Assembly (NCBI GenBank): GCA_944390505.1
Contig: CALXQF010000003.1
Coordinates: 1-27,750 of the forward strand
Source of the DNA: an uncultured Clostridia bacterium
Lineage (GTDB): Bacteria > Bacillota > Clostridia > TANB77 > CAG-508
DNA length: 27,750 nucleotides
Reading direction: 5' to 3'
The translations under genes and the position numbers were made by a program. The notes under the pieces are model-generated. The model worked only from the letters and a program-made list of their open reading frames with translations, did not search any database and was not told where the DNA came from. Positions 7,427 to 14,340 of this stretch are shown here, in pieces (position 1 is the stretch's first letter; every line of letters starts with the position of its first letter).

Positions 7427-8701
7427 ATGAATTATCAAAAAGAAGAGTTAAAACAAGGAATTACATTACATCAAATACAAACGCAAAATTATAAAACTAA
7501 TTTATATGCTATTTTTTTAGCAACTCCCTTAAAAAGAGAAAATGTAACACTTGATGCTTTACTTGCAGCAGTGCTAAGAAGAGGAACCCAAAATTTGCCA
7601 TCACAAGAAGAAATTAGCAAAAAGCTAGAAATGATGTATGGAGCAAGTTTTGATTGTGGAATTGAAAAAACAGGAGATAATCATATTATGAAATTTTATT
7701 TAGAAACACTAAATGAAGAATTTTTGCCATCTCCTGAAAACTTAACCAAACAGAGTATAGCAATTTTATTAGATATTGTGTTGAATCCATTTTTAGAGAA
7801 TAATGCTTTCAAAAAGGAATATGTAAAAGGGGAAAAACAAAATTTAAGACAAATCATTGAAGGTAAAATAGACAATAAAAGCAAATATGCTTATGATAGA
7901 TGCACAGAAGAAATGTTTAAAAATAAGCCATATGGTCTATATAAATTCGGCTATATAGAAGACCTAGAAGCCATTACACCACAAAGTTTATATGTATATT
8001 ATCAAGAATTACTAAAAAAATGTAAAATAGATATTTTTGTCTCTGGAAAAACAGAAAATAATGCTATAAAAGAAATGATTACACAAAATGAAATGATACA
8101 AAGACTACAAGCTAGAAAACCAGAATATGTAGTTAATAATGAAACAACAGAAGAAAAACAAGAAGATAGTCCAAAAGAAACTACAGAAAGTATGCAAATT
8201 ACCCAAGGTAAATTAGTGATAGGATTAGATGTCAAGCAAACAAACCAAAATTCTCGATTTATTGCATCTGTTTATAATGCTATTTTAGGAGGAGGAGCTA
8301 ACTCAAAACTTTTCCAAAATGTAAGAGAAAAACAAAGCTTAGCATATACAGCCAATTCTGGCTATGTTAGGACTAAAAATAGTATTTTTATTCGTTGTGG
8401 TATCGAAATTGATAATTACCAAAAAGCTTTGGATACGATTAAACAACAATTAGAAGATATGAAAAAAGGTAATTTTACGGAAGAAGACTTACAAAATAGT
8501 AAAGAATTAATTTTATCATCTATTGAAGGCATAACGGAAGAGCAAGATACCGAAATTACGTATTATTATGGACAAGAATTAGCAAATACCTTTGTTACCA
8601 TAGAAGAATATATACAAAAAATAAAAGAAGTTACCAAAGAACAAGTTATAAAACTAGCAAATAATATATTTATTAATACTATTTATTTCTTAAAAGATTA
8701 A
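7427..8701 (+). CDS. M16 peptidase-like protein, YfmF type (catalytically inactive)
   Basis: A 424-residue M16-family protein that pairs with the next gene product. In the family this type is annotated as an EF-P 5-aminopentanol modification-associated protein (YfmF). The zinc-binding HxxEH motif is absent: the matching N-terminal helix reads LLAAVLRRGTQNLPS. The rest is M16-like, including the C-terminal repeat with LGGGANSKLFQNVREKQSLAY, the segment that closes over the substrate in active partners. Thus it is a non-catalytic half of a heterodimer, as in known M16 pairs. A charged Glu/Gln/Lys linker (about residues 235-262) joins the two halves. The start follows AGAGGAAAG. No signal peptide, so it is likely cytoplasmic. 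Confidence 0.9.
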   Translation: MNYQKEELKQGITLHQIQTQNYKTNLYAIFLATPLKRENVTLDALLAAVLRRGTQNLPSQEEISKKLEMMYGASFDCGIEKTGDNHIMKFYLETLNEEFLPSPENLTKQSIAILLDIVLNPFLENNAFKKEYVKGEKQNLRQIIEGKIDNKSKYAYDRCTEEMFKNKPYGLYKFGYIEDLEAITPQSLYVYYQELLKKCKIDIFVSGKTENNAIKEMITQNEMIQRLQARKPEYVVNNETTEEKQEDSPKETTESMQITQGKLVIGLDVKQTNQNSRFIASVYNAILGGGANSKLFQNVREKQSLAYTANSGYVRTKNSIFIRCGIEIDNYQKALDTIKQQLEDMKKGNFTEEDLQNSKELILSSIEGITEEQDTEITYYYGQELANTFVTIEEYIQKIKEVTKEQVIKLANNIFINTIYFLKD

Positions 8702-8826
8702 ATGTATAGATATCAATAAATAGAATAATAAAAAATATAATAACCAATCAGATATGAAAACAAATAAAACAGATAAAAAGCATAAATTATAAAAATTATG
8801 CTAATATTAGACAATAAAACGGTTTA

Positions 8827-8859
8827 TAGGTAAAACCACGAAAAACCTAACTTTACCTA
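8827..8859 (+). other. TAGGTAAA/TTTACCTA inverted repeat before the YfmH-like gene
   Basis: An 8-bp perfect inverted repeat with a 17-base loop, ending just before the AAAAGGA ribosome binding site of the downstream peptidase gene. It could be a translational control stem, but A+T-rich arms of this size may occur by chance. Confidence 0.3.
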
Positions 8860-8878
8860 GAAAAGGAATGAAATTAAA

Positions 8879-10159
8879 ATGAAAGTAATAGAAAGTTCAA
8901 AAATCAAAGAAAAAGCATATATAGAAGAACTGGAAAATGGTTTAAAAGTAATTATTATTCCTAAAAAAAATACAAAAAAGAAATATGTTATCTGGGGTAC
9001 TCATTTTGGTTCTATTGATAATCATTTTATAATGCCTAAAACAGGAGAAGAAGTATATATTCCAGATGGAGTAGCACATTTTTTAGAACATAAAATGTTT
9101 GAACAACCAAATGGAACTAATAGCTTAGACACATTAATGGCTTTAGGAATTGATGCAAATGCTTATACCACCAATGACCATACAGCTTATCTATTTGAAT
9201 GCACAAATCATTTTGAAGAGGGATTAAATGAGTTAATGGACTATGTTCAACACCCTTATTTTACAGAAGAAAATGTAGAAAAAGAAAAAGGAATTATTGG
9301 TCAAGAAATTAACATGTATGATGATGATCCTGCATGGAGACTTTATATGAATGCCATGGACTGTATGTACGAACAAAACCCAATTAAAATAGATATAGCA
9401 GGAACGATTGAATCAATTAGCAAAATTACACCTGATGTGTTATATAAATGTTATAACACATTTTATCATCCTTCTAATATGACAATGGTAATTTGTGGAG
9501 ACTTTCAACCTGAAACTATGATAGAAGAAGTAAAAAAACGTTTATTACCAAAAGAAAATCAAGGAGTGATTAAAAGGATTTATCCATCAAAAGAAAACAA
9601 AATTCATAAGGCTTTCAAAAACGAAAAAATGGAAGTAAGCACACCTATATTTATGATGGGATATAAAGATCATGAGAACATAAAGGAAGATAGAGTAAAA
9701 AAACATATTGCAATTGAGATTTTATTAAATATGGTGATTGGCAAAAGTTCAAAAACTTATCAAGAGTTATATACAGATGGATTATTACTAGCACAACCAG
9801 ATATGGATTATGAATTTAGTGATCAATATGCACATATTTTAATTTCTGGAACTTCTAAAAATCCACAAAAGGTAATGGAACAAATGACTCAAACAGTAAA
9901 TAAAATGTTGCAAAACGGAATTGAGGAAGAACATTTTGAAAGAATGAGAAGAAAAGTTTATGGGGATTATGTAGTAGAATATAACAATGTTGGAAACATT
10001 GCTAGAATGTTTTTAGCAGATACAATGAAAAAAGTACAAAGCTTTGACTATATTGAAAAATTCGAAACTGTTACCAAAGAATATACGGAGCAAATACTAG
10101 AAGAAGTTTTTCAAGAAGAGAATAAAATATTATCAATCATAGAACCAAATGAAAAGTAA
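8879..10159 (+). CDS. M16 zinc metallopeptidase, YfmH type (active)
   Basis: Active partner of the preceding M16 protein. The 426-residue sequence has the inverted zinc motif HFLEH (H67, E70, H71) and the third zinc ligand E143 in GQEINMYDDDP, so all catalytic residues are present. The family is annotated as EF-P 5-aminopentanol modification-associated protein YfmH because of its genetic link to EF-P modification in Bacillus; the substrate here is unknown. It lacks a signal peptide. The ATG lies about 11 bases after AAAAGGA, a slightly long gap. The 177-base gap from the first M16 gene holds an inverted repeat and no clear terminator, so the two are probably co-expressed. Confidence 0.92.
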   Translation: MKVIESSKIKEKAYIEELENGLKVIIIPKKNTKKKYVIWGTHFGSIDNHFIMPKTGEEVYIPDGVAHFLEHKMFEQPNGTNSLDTLMALGIDANAYTTNDHTAYLFECTNHFEEGLNELMDYVQHPYFTEENVEKEKGIIGQEINMYDDDPAWRLYMNAMDCMYEQNPIKIDIAGTIESISKITPDVLYKCYNTFYHPSNMTMVICGDFQPETMIEEVKKRLLPKENQGVIKRIYPSKENKIHKAFKNEKMEVSTPIFMMGYKDHENIKEDRVKKHIAIEILLNMVIGKSSKTYQELYTDGLLLAQPDMDYEFSDQYAHILISGTSKNPQKVMEQMTQTVNKMLQNGIEEEHFERMRRKVYGDYVVEYNNVGNIARMFLADTMKKVQSFDYIEKFETVTKEYTEQILEEVFQEENKILSIIEPNEK

Positions 10160-10217
10160 AAATAAAATCTCCTTTTTTGACTAAAAAAGAAAAATAGAGA
10201 ATAAGAATAAAATATAA

Positions 10218-10234
10218 TGTCGAATAATGACGAA
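10218..10234 (+). promoter_or_regulatory. Tandem Spo0A-box-like sites upstream of the Spo0E-like gene
   Basis: TGTCGAA (10218-10224) and TGACGAA (10228-10234) both match the TGNCGAA core of the Spo0A box and start 10 bases apart, the spacing expected for a bound Spo0A dimer. They lie about 130 bases upstream of a Spo0E-family gene, a biologically coherent target. The match is by eye and binding is inferred. Confidence 0.55.
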
Positions 10235-10294
10235 TAAGAAAGAAAAATGTCATACGAAAATACAGCAAAATACTACAAAATCAATAAAAACTCA

Positions 10295-10323
10295 TTGACT
10301 AATTTGTAAAAATATGGTATTTT
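10295..10323 (+). promoter_or_regulatory. Sigma-A-type promoter of the Spo0E-like gene
   Basis: TTGACT (10295-10300), 17-base spacer, TATTTT (10318-10323) with an extended TGG. The -10 is imperfect. The start site would be near 10330, which places the Spo0A-like boxes roughly 100 bases upstream. Confidence 0.55.
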
Positions 10324-10367
10324 AAATATATACTAAAGAGAAAAAGAAGAAAAGGGAGAGTGGTAAT

Positions 10368-10556
10368 ATGTTAAATGATGAAATTTGTAAATTGAGAGAA
10401 AAATTAAATGATAGCATTTTAAATGAAAAGGACTATAATATCACATATCAAATTAGTGTAGAATTAGACCAATTGATTGCCGAATATTATAGTACAGAAA
10501 TAAAATTAAATAAAAAGGCTCAAAAATTAGAGACGAAAAAGCAAATGATAATGTAA
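10368..10556 (+). CDS. Spo0E-like aspartyl-phosphate phosphatase
   Basis: A 62-residue helical protein, the usual length for this family. It carries the signature segment SVELDQLIAEYY (about residues 30-41), matching the SxxLDxLIxxYY pattern of Spo0E-like phosphatases, which dephosphorylate Spo0A~P and restrain sporulation or other Spo0A outputs. The rest is a predicted two-helix hairpin: an N-terminal helix (KLREKLNDSI) and a basic C-terminal end. The ATG follows AAAAGGGAGAG. It is monocistronic, with its own promoter and a strong terminator. Two Spo0A-box-like sites upstream suggest feedback. Being next to the secretion locus may be coincidence. Confidence 0.82.
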   Translation: MLNDEICKLREKLNDSILNEKDYNITYQISVELDQLIAEYYSTEIKLNKKAQKLETKKQMIM

Positions 10557-10561
10557 ACAAC

Positions 10562-10609
10562 AACACTTTATATTAGCTGATAAAACTGTTAATATAAAGT
10601 GTTTTTTTA
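10562..10609 (+). terminator. Intrinsic terminator after the Spo0E-like gene
   Basis: Perfect 14-bp stem: AACACTTTATATTA (10562-10575) with TAATATAAAGTGTT (10590-10603), followed by a T-run to 10608. Confidence 0.88.
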
Positions 10610-10615
10610 GCTTAT

Positions 10616-10644
10616 TTGAAAATTATGTTAATTTATAGTATAAT
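10616..10644 (+). promoter_or_regulatory. Sigma-A promoter of the small membrane protein gene
   Basis: TTGAAA (10616-10621), 17-base spacer, TATAAT (10639-10644). The leader is about 110 bases and includes a perfect 12-bp palindrome CACTAATTAGTG (10686-10697) followed by an unused AGGGAGG. Confidence 0.7.
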
Positions 10645-10761
10645 AAATTTATATATCTAAATAGATGTATTTATATTCTTGCTTACACTAATTAGTGAAG
10701 GGAGGAAAAATCCTTTTAATAACTAAAATTGTATTACATAAATAGAAAAGGAGAGTTACTT

Positions 10762-11097
10762 ATGGTACGGAATAACTTTAACATTTTTTTACTTGCAAAT
10801 TGTATTGTAGAAGCAATTATTCTCATATTATATGGAGAGATAACTATCAAAAATATCGTAATAGCGTTTATCATTGCTCTGTTAGAAACCATTCTGTATC
10901 TGTTTTATGTTTTTATTGGAACAAGAAGGCACAAGGGGGTTATCATAGCAATATTAGCAATCGTTTTTATCGTAGTGATATTTATTTTCCAAGAATCAAT
11001 TAAAGATGTTTTCCGAGGAGACATTAGCAATTCTTTTCCATGGATGTTGAGATTAATTGTTCAAGCAATTGCATTTATAGTAGGAATTTTTCTGTAA
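10762..11097 (+). CDS. Small four-helix membrane protein, unknown function
   Basis: 111 residues, starting at ATG 10762 because AAAAGGAG is eight bases upstream; an in-frame TTG at 10729 has no nearby site. Four hydrophobic segments are visible (about residues 5-20, 27-52, 58-74 and 92-111), separated by short charged loops (GTRRHKG, ESIKDVFRGD). No enzyme motif is seen. It has its own promoter and is followed by a long hairpin, so it is monocistronic. It lies 255 bases before the first pilin-like gene. It could be an accessory of the secretion locus or unrelated; I do not recognise the family. Confidence 0.75.
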   Translation: MVRNNFNIFLLANCIVEAIILILYGEITIKNIVIAFIIALLETILYLFYVFIGTRRHKGVIIAILAIVFIVVIFIFQESIKDVFRGDISNSFPWMLRLIVQAIAFIVGIFL

Positions 11098-11115
11098 TAC
11101 TAAGAATATTTTTGT

Positions 11116-11159
11116 AGCATAAGGTAGCGGTACCTTAATAAGGTACCGCTATTTATGCT
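11116..11159 (+). other. Long GC-rich hairpin without T-tract
   Basis: A perfect 12-bp inner stem (TAGCGGTACCTT 11125-11136 with AAGGTACCGCTA 11140-11151, loop AAT) is capped outside by AGCATAA (11116-11122) with TTATGCT (11153-11159). It is much more GC-rich than its surroundings. No T-run follows on either strand, so it is not a standard intrinsic terminator. It could stabilise the 3' end of the upstream mRNA, assist factor-dependent termination or be a protein-binding palindrome. Confidence 0.7.
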
Positions 11160-11212
11160 AAAACATGCTAAATAATGATATGCATCTATTTAATTGAAAA
11201 AATGGAATAATT

Positions 11213-11251
11213 TTTACAATTGTATGACAATTGTATGACATTTTTATGAAA
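11213..11251 (+). promoter_or_regulatory. Four 11-bp-phased AT[T/G]ACA-type hexamers upstream of the pilin operon
   Basis: TTTACA (11213), ATGACA (11224), ATGACA (11235) and ATGAAA (11246) start exactly 11 bases apart; the middle part is a perfect 11-bp tandem repeat ACAATTGTATG. On the other strand the core reads TGTCATA, similar to PhoB half-sites. Such phasing is typical of OmpR/PhoB-family response regulator operators. A second set with the same layout lies before the prgI-like gene. Confidence 0.5.
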
Positions 11252-11291
11252 AATCTGAAAAAAATAAAAAAATATGTTATGATAAAAATAC

Positions 11292-11320
11292 TTGAAAAAA
11301 AAGTAGAAATCATTTATAAT
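11292..11320 (+). promoter_or_regulatory. Promoter of the pilin operon
   Basis: TTGAAA (11292-11297), 17-base spacer, TATAAT (11315-11320), 33 bases before the first pilin-like gene. A weaker alternative, CTGAAA (11255-11260) / TATGAT (11278-11283), sits directly downstream of the phased repeats and would suit an activator-dependent promoter. Confidence 0.65.
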
Positions 11321-11352
11321 GATTTATAATATATAATTTTAGGTAGATAGAA

Positions 11353-11727
11353 ATGGTAAAAAAGAGTCGATTATTTATTTTTATTAGTTTATTATTCATC
11401 ATATGGATGTTTATATTTAGCCCAATTGCAATGGCTAATCCAATAGAGGATCCAAATAGTTTTAAGCCAGGACCAATACAAGAGGAAGATGCTAATGTTA
11501 TTACAGAAAGGGCAAATAGTATTATTGGAGTGCTTGTTACAGTAGGAGTAGTAATAGCAGCAGTTACACTTACTATATTAGGAATTAAATATATGATGGG
11601 AAGTGTAGAAGAACGAGCAGAATATAAAAAGAGTATGATTCCTTATTTAATAGGATCAATACTATTATTTGCTACATCAACAATAGTTGGTATTATTGCT
11701 AATATTGTTGAAAACATGAATTTATAA
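11353..11727 (+). CDS. VirB2/TrbC-like pilin precursor 1
   Basis: 124 residues. An N-terminal signal peptide with a likely cleavage site after AMA (26-28) is followed by a polar acidic stretch (NPIEDPNSFKP...) and two transmembrane helices separated by a short basic/acidic cytoplasmic loop, GSVEERAEYKKSM. This is the layout of VirB2/TrbC-type pilins, which are cut, inserted in the membrane and then polymerised into a filament or channel lining. The block GIKYMMGS...EYKKSMIPYL is nearly the same in pilin 3. Its ribosome binding site (AGGTAGATAG) is weak compared with pilin 3. It is first in the operon, behind a promoter and phased repeats. Confidence 0.82.
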   Translation: MVKKSRLFIFISLLFIIWMFIFSPIAMANPIEDPNSFKPGPIQEEDANVITERANSIIGVLVTVGVVIAAVTLTILGIKYMMGSVEERAEYKKSMIPYLIGSILLFATSTIVGIIANIVENMNL

Positions 11728-11782
11728 AAAGATAATTGCAAATAAAATAATGATATAGTATAATAAAAAAGGAAGAAGAAGA

Positions 11783-12166
11783 ATGAAAAAAAAGACTACT
11801 TTTATATTTTTTATGGTAATTGCTTTTATCATACTGTTATCTACTAATGTAATAGTACAAGCTACTAGTTTAAGTAATATCTTTGGTGGAGCGCAAAATT
11901 TTGTAAATAGTGGAAAAGCTAATTCAGAAAATGCAATTAATACAGAAATATTAAGCGATACCTCTAATTTAATCTATAATACTTTTGTAATAATAGGAGT
12001 ATGTGCAGCAGTGATTGTAGGAGCTATTTTAGGACTGAAATTTATTATGGGCAGTGTAGAAGAAAAAGTAAAAGTAAAAGAATCGTTAGTTCCTTTTATT
12101 ATCGGATGCGTGGTGCTATTTGGAGCATTTGGCATTTGGAGATTAGTAATTATTTTAATAAGATAG
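11783..12166 (+). CDS. VirB2/TrbC-like pilin precursor 2 (divergent)
   Basis: 127 residues with a signal peptide (likely cleavage after VQA, 25-27), a polar Ser/Asn-rich segment of about 40 residues, and two transmembrane helices around the loop GSVEEKVKVKESL. It shares the family block (GLKFIMGSVEE...VPFIIG) but lacks the EYKK tyrosine motif of pilins 1 and 3 and ends in a different, Trp-containing helix (GIWRLVIILIR). It may be a minor or adaptor pilin rather than the main subunit. Ribosome binding site AAAAAGGAAGAAG; 55 bases after pilin 1 with no terminator between, so co-transcribed. Confidence 0.78.
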   Translation: MKKKTTFIFFMVIAFIILLSTNVIVQATSLSNIFGGAQNFVNSGKANSENAINTEILSDTSNLIYNTFVIIGVCAAVIVGAILGLKFIMGSVEEKVKVKESLVPFIIGCVVLFGAFGIWRLVIILIR

Positions 12167-12230
12167 ATTTTAAAATTGTTTCTTAATAGAAACATTAAAC
12201 ATAAAATAAACAAATGAAAGGGAGGATTAT

Positions 12231-12605
12231 ATGAACAAGACTATGAAAGTAATAGGAATTGTAGCAATGATAATGTTACTAGTTTTAGGAATGACAACAA
12301 TTAGTAGTGCCGGAACTGTAGATCCAGGTGCAATAGCTGGAAATCTAACAGGAACAGTAAGCAATGCACAAAATGACGTAACAAATATAGGTAATCAAAT
12401 CATAGGTATTATTACAACCGTTGGTGTAGTAGTAGCAGTAGTAATTCTATTAGTTTTAGGTATTAAATATATGATGGGAAGTGCATCAGAAAAAGCAGAA
12501 TACAAAAAGACTATGATTCCATATTTAGTTGGTGCTATTCTAATTTTCGGTGCATCAGCAATTACACAAGTAGTTGTTAATATTGCATCAGGAATCAATG
12601 GATAA
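12231..12605 (+). CDS. VirB2/TrbC-like pilin precursor 3 (probable major pilin)
   Basis: 124 residues: signal peptide (cleavage likely after SSA, 25-27), a short Gly/Ala/Asn-rich segment and two transmembrane helices flanking the loop GSASEKAEYKKTM. It is closest to pilin 1 (shared GIKYMMGS, AEYKK, MIPYL). It has the strongest ribosome binding site of the three (AAAGGGAGGA, about seven bases before ATG) and lies directly before a strong terminator, which suggests the highest expression. Those two points make it the best candidate for the main subunit; this is inference. The 65-base gap to pilin 2 has no terminator. Confidence 0.82.
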   Translation: MNKTMKVIGIVAMIMLLVLGMTTISSAGTVDPGAIAGNLTGTVSNAQNDVTNIGNQIIGIITTVGVVVAVVILLVLGIKYMMGSASEKAEYKKTMIPYLVGAILIFGASAITQVVVNIASGING

Positions 12606-12606
12606 T

Positions 12607-12645
12607 ATTACAATTATATTACAAAAATATTACAAATAGATTAAA
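12607..12645 (+). promoter_or_regulatory. Four 11-bp-phased ATTACA hexamers before the secretion operon
   Basis: ATTACA (12607), ATTACA (12618), ATTACA (12629) and ATTAAA (12640) start exactly 11 bases apart, right after the stop codon of pilin 3. The order (three xxxACA then one xxxAAA) matches the set at 11213-11251. Layout fits an OmpR/PhoB/PhoP-type operator acting on the promoter at 12681-12709. Confidence 0.5.
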
Positions 12646-12671
12646 AGTGCATTTATATGCACTTTTTTTTG
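12643..12671 (+). terminator. Intrinsic terminator between pilin block and machinery operon
   Basis: Perfect 10-bp stem AAAAGTGCAT (12643-12652) / ATGCACTTTT (12657-12666), 4-base loop, with the T-run continuing to 12670. It would end or attenuate pilin transcripts and so uncouple pilin levels from the downstream genes. Confidence 0.9.
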
Positions 12672-12680
12672 TTTTAGTGG

Positions 12681-12709
12681 TTACAATTTTCGAGTTTATT
12701 TGCTATAAT
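12681..12709 (+). promoter_or_regulatory. Extended -10 promoter of the secretion operon
   Basis: TGCTATAAT (12701-12709) is a perfect extended -10. The -35 position holds TTACAA (12681-12686, 17-base spacer), a poor match, as expected for an activator-assisted promoter. A second TATAAT occurs at 12720-12725. Confidence 0.65.
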
Positions 12710-12770
12710 ATTATTTAAGTATAATTAGATAAATTGTATACTCTTATCAAACAAAGGAGGAAATCAAAAA

Positions 12771-13115
12771 ATGGGTACATATGAATTACCTAGAAATGTA
12801 AAAGGTGAAGGTAGAATTTTATTTATCTTTACTGCAAAAAGCCTAATATACACAGTTATTGCAGCAGGAATTGGATTGCTATTTTATTTCATCTTTTCAG
12901 CAATAGGCTTAACGATGGTTGGAATTATCATTGTAGCAGCATTTGCTTTGTTAGGATTTATTGTTGGAACTGTAAAAATGCCAGAATTGGGAAAATTTGA
13001 ATTTAGTAAAAAAACAGGTGGAGAAAATATAGACGATATTATCAAAAGAGCGGTTTTATTTAAAACAAAAGGTAAAAAAATATATGTATACAAGGAGGGA
13101 AAAAACAATGATTGA
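12771..13115 (+). CDS. PrgI/VirB3-like inner membrane T4SS protein
   Basis: 114 residues. It starts with MGTYELPRNVKGEGRILF, the usual opening of the Gram-positive PrgI family (VirB3 counterpart), then two adjacent transmembrane helices (about residues 25-44 and 46-65), and a basic cytoplasmic C-terminal part. VirB3-type proteins sit in the inner membrane complex next to the VirB4 ATPase. The start follows AAAGGAGG. Its stop overlaps the start of the next gene by eight bases, so translation is coupled. It is the first gene of the main operon. Confidence 0.85.
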   Translation: MGTYELPRNVKGEGRILFIFTAKSLIYTVIAAGIGLLFYFIFSAIGLTMVGIIIVAAFALLGFIVGTVKMPELGKFEFSKKTGGENIDDIIKRAVLFKTKGKKIYVYKEGKNND

Positions 13116-14340
13116 AATGATAACAGTAATATTAGCAGTAGTATTAGGCATTATGCTTATTCTATTAGGGGTCTTTTGTATCTTATATTTTAAATCAAAA
13201 AATAAAAAGGAAGAACCAAATCAATTATCCAATTCAGTTTCATCTGATAAAAAAGAAACAAAAGCTACAAAATCATATAGTGTAGAATCTGTATTTGACT
13301 TTATGGAATTTGACAAAATAGAAGATAATATGATTTCTATGAAAAATGGTGGTAAATATGTAATGGTAGTAGAATGCCAAGGTGTTAACTATGATTTAAT
13401 GTCAGAAATTGAAAAAAATGCAGTAGAAGAAGGATTTATTCAATTTTTAAATACGTTAAGGCATCCTATTCAAATATATACGCAAACCAGAACAATTAAT
13501 TTAGAAAGTAGTATTCAAACTTATCGTGACAAGGTGAAAGAAATAGAAGACGACCTAGAAAAAGAAAAAAGAAAATATGAACAAATGGTTAATTCAGGAA
13601 AATATACACAAGAACAATTAAATGCAGAATTTTATAATCTAACAAAAGCCACTAATCTTTATGAATATGGGAAAGACATTATCTATACAACAGAAAGAAT
13701 GAGTTTAAACAAAAACGTATTAAATCAAAAATATTATATTGTGATTCCATACTATCCAGAAGAATTAGGAGAAAATAATTTTGACAAACAAGAAATTAGA
13801 AATATGGCTTTTTCAGAACTATATACAAGAGCACAATCTGTAATTAGAACATTGTCTGTTTGTGGAGTAAATGGAAGAGTTTTAGATTCTAATGATTTAG
13901 TAGACCTACTATATGTAGCATATAACCGTGATGATGCAGAAGTATATGGAGTTGACAAAGCAATGAAAGCTGGTTATGATGAACTATACTCTACTGCTCC
14001 TGATGTAATTGATAAGAAAATGAAAGTATTAGATGAACAAATTGAACAACAAGCTTTTGAAAAAGCAAATCAAAAAGTAATAGAAGCAAAATCAGAAAAA
14101 CAAAAACAATTAGAGAAAAAAGAAAATAACTTGGAAGACTTAATTGACCAAATGGCTAAAATGATTATAGAGCAAAATAAAACAATTGTTGGAGAAGACA
14201 TCGCAGAGAGTGCATCTGCTAAAGTAGATGAAGATACAGCTAAAAGAAGAGGAAGACCAAAAAAACAAGTAGAAGGAGGTACAAAAGAAAATGAGCAAGA
14301 AGGACAAACAAAGAGAAGAAGATATACAAAAACAGCATAA
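13108..14340 (+). CDS. TraC N-terminal-like membrane protein (VirB4 partner) with AT-hook-like tail
   Basis: 410 residues from ATG 13108, seven bases after AAGGAGGG; an upstream in-frame ATG at 13084 overlaps prgI more and lacks such a site. One N-terminal transmembrane helix (about 4-26), then a domain beginning VFDFMEFDKIEDN with the blocks GGKYVMVVECQGVNYDLMS and GFIQFLNTLRHPIQIYTQTR. This resembles the N-terminal region of TraC/VirB4-type proteins, but no Walker motifs are present; the ATPase is encoded by the next gene. Coiled coils follow (about 125-160 and 310-350). The tail holds KRRGRPKK (about 378-386), an AT-hook-like motif, and a second basic cluster. It probably anchors or regulates the ATPase. 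It overlaps virB4 by 50 bases. Confidence 0.75.
   Translation: MIEMITVILAVVLGIMLILLGVFCILYFKSKNKKEEPNQLSNSVSSDKKETKATKSYSVESVFDFMEFDKIEDNMISMKNGGKYVMVVECQGVNYDLMSEIEKNAVEEGFIQFLNTLRHPIQIYTQTRTINLESSIQTYRDKVKEIEDDLEKEKRKYEQMVNSGKYTQEQLNAEFYNLTKATNLYEYGKDIIYTTERMSLNKNVLNQKYYIVIPYYPEELGENNFDKQEIRNMAFSELYTRAQSVIRTLSVCGVNGRVLDSNDLVDLLYVAYNRDDAEVYGVDKAMKAGYDELYSTAPDVIDKKMKVLDEQIEQQAFEKANQKVIEAKSEKQKQLEKKENNLEDLIDQMAKMIIEQNKTIVGEDIAESASAKVDEDTAKRRGRPKKQVEGGTKENEQEGQTKRRRYTKTA

Noticed and set aside
10685..10730. Leader peptide after the AGGGAGG at about 10699
   Set aside because: No ATG, GTG or TTG at a workable distance opens a separate frame; the nearest TTG (10729) is in frame with the membrane protein and too far away.
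10800..11003. 67-codon plus-strand frame inside the small membrane protein gene
   Set aside because: Out-of-frame overlap with the gene that has the AAAAGGAG site and clear membrane helices.
11213..12645. CRISPR-like short repeats
   Set aside because: The 11-base periodic units are far too short and have no spacers; they look like an operator array.
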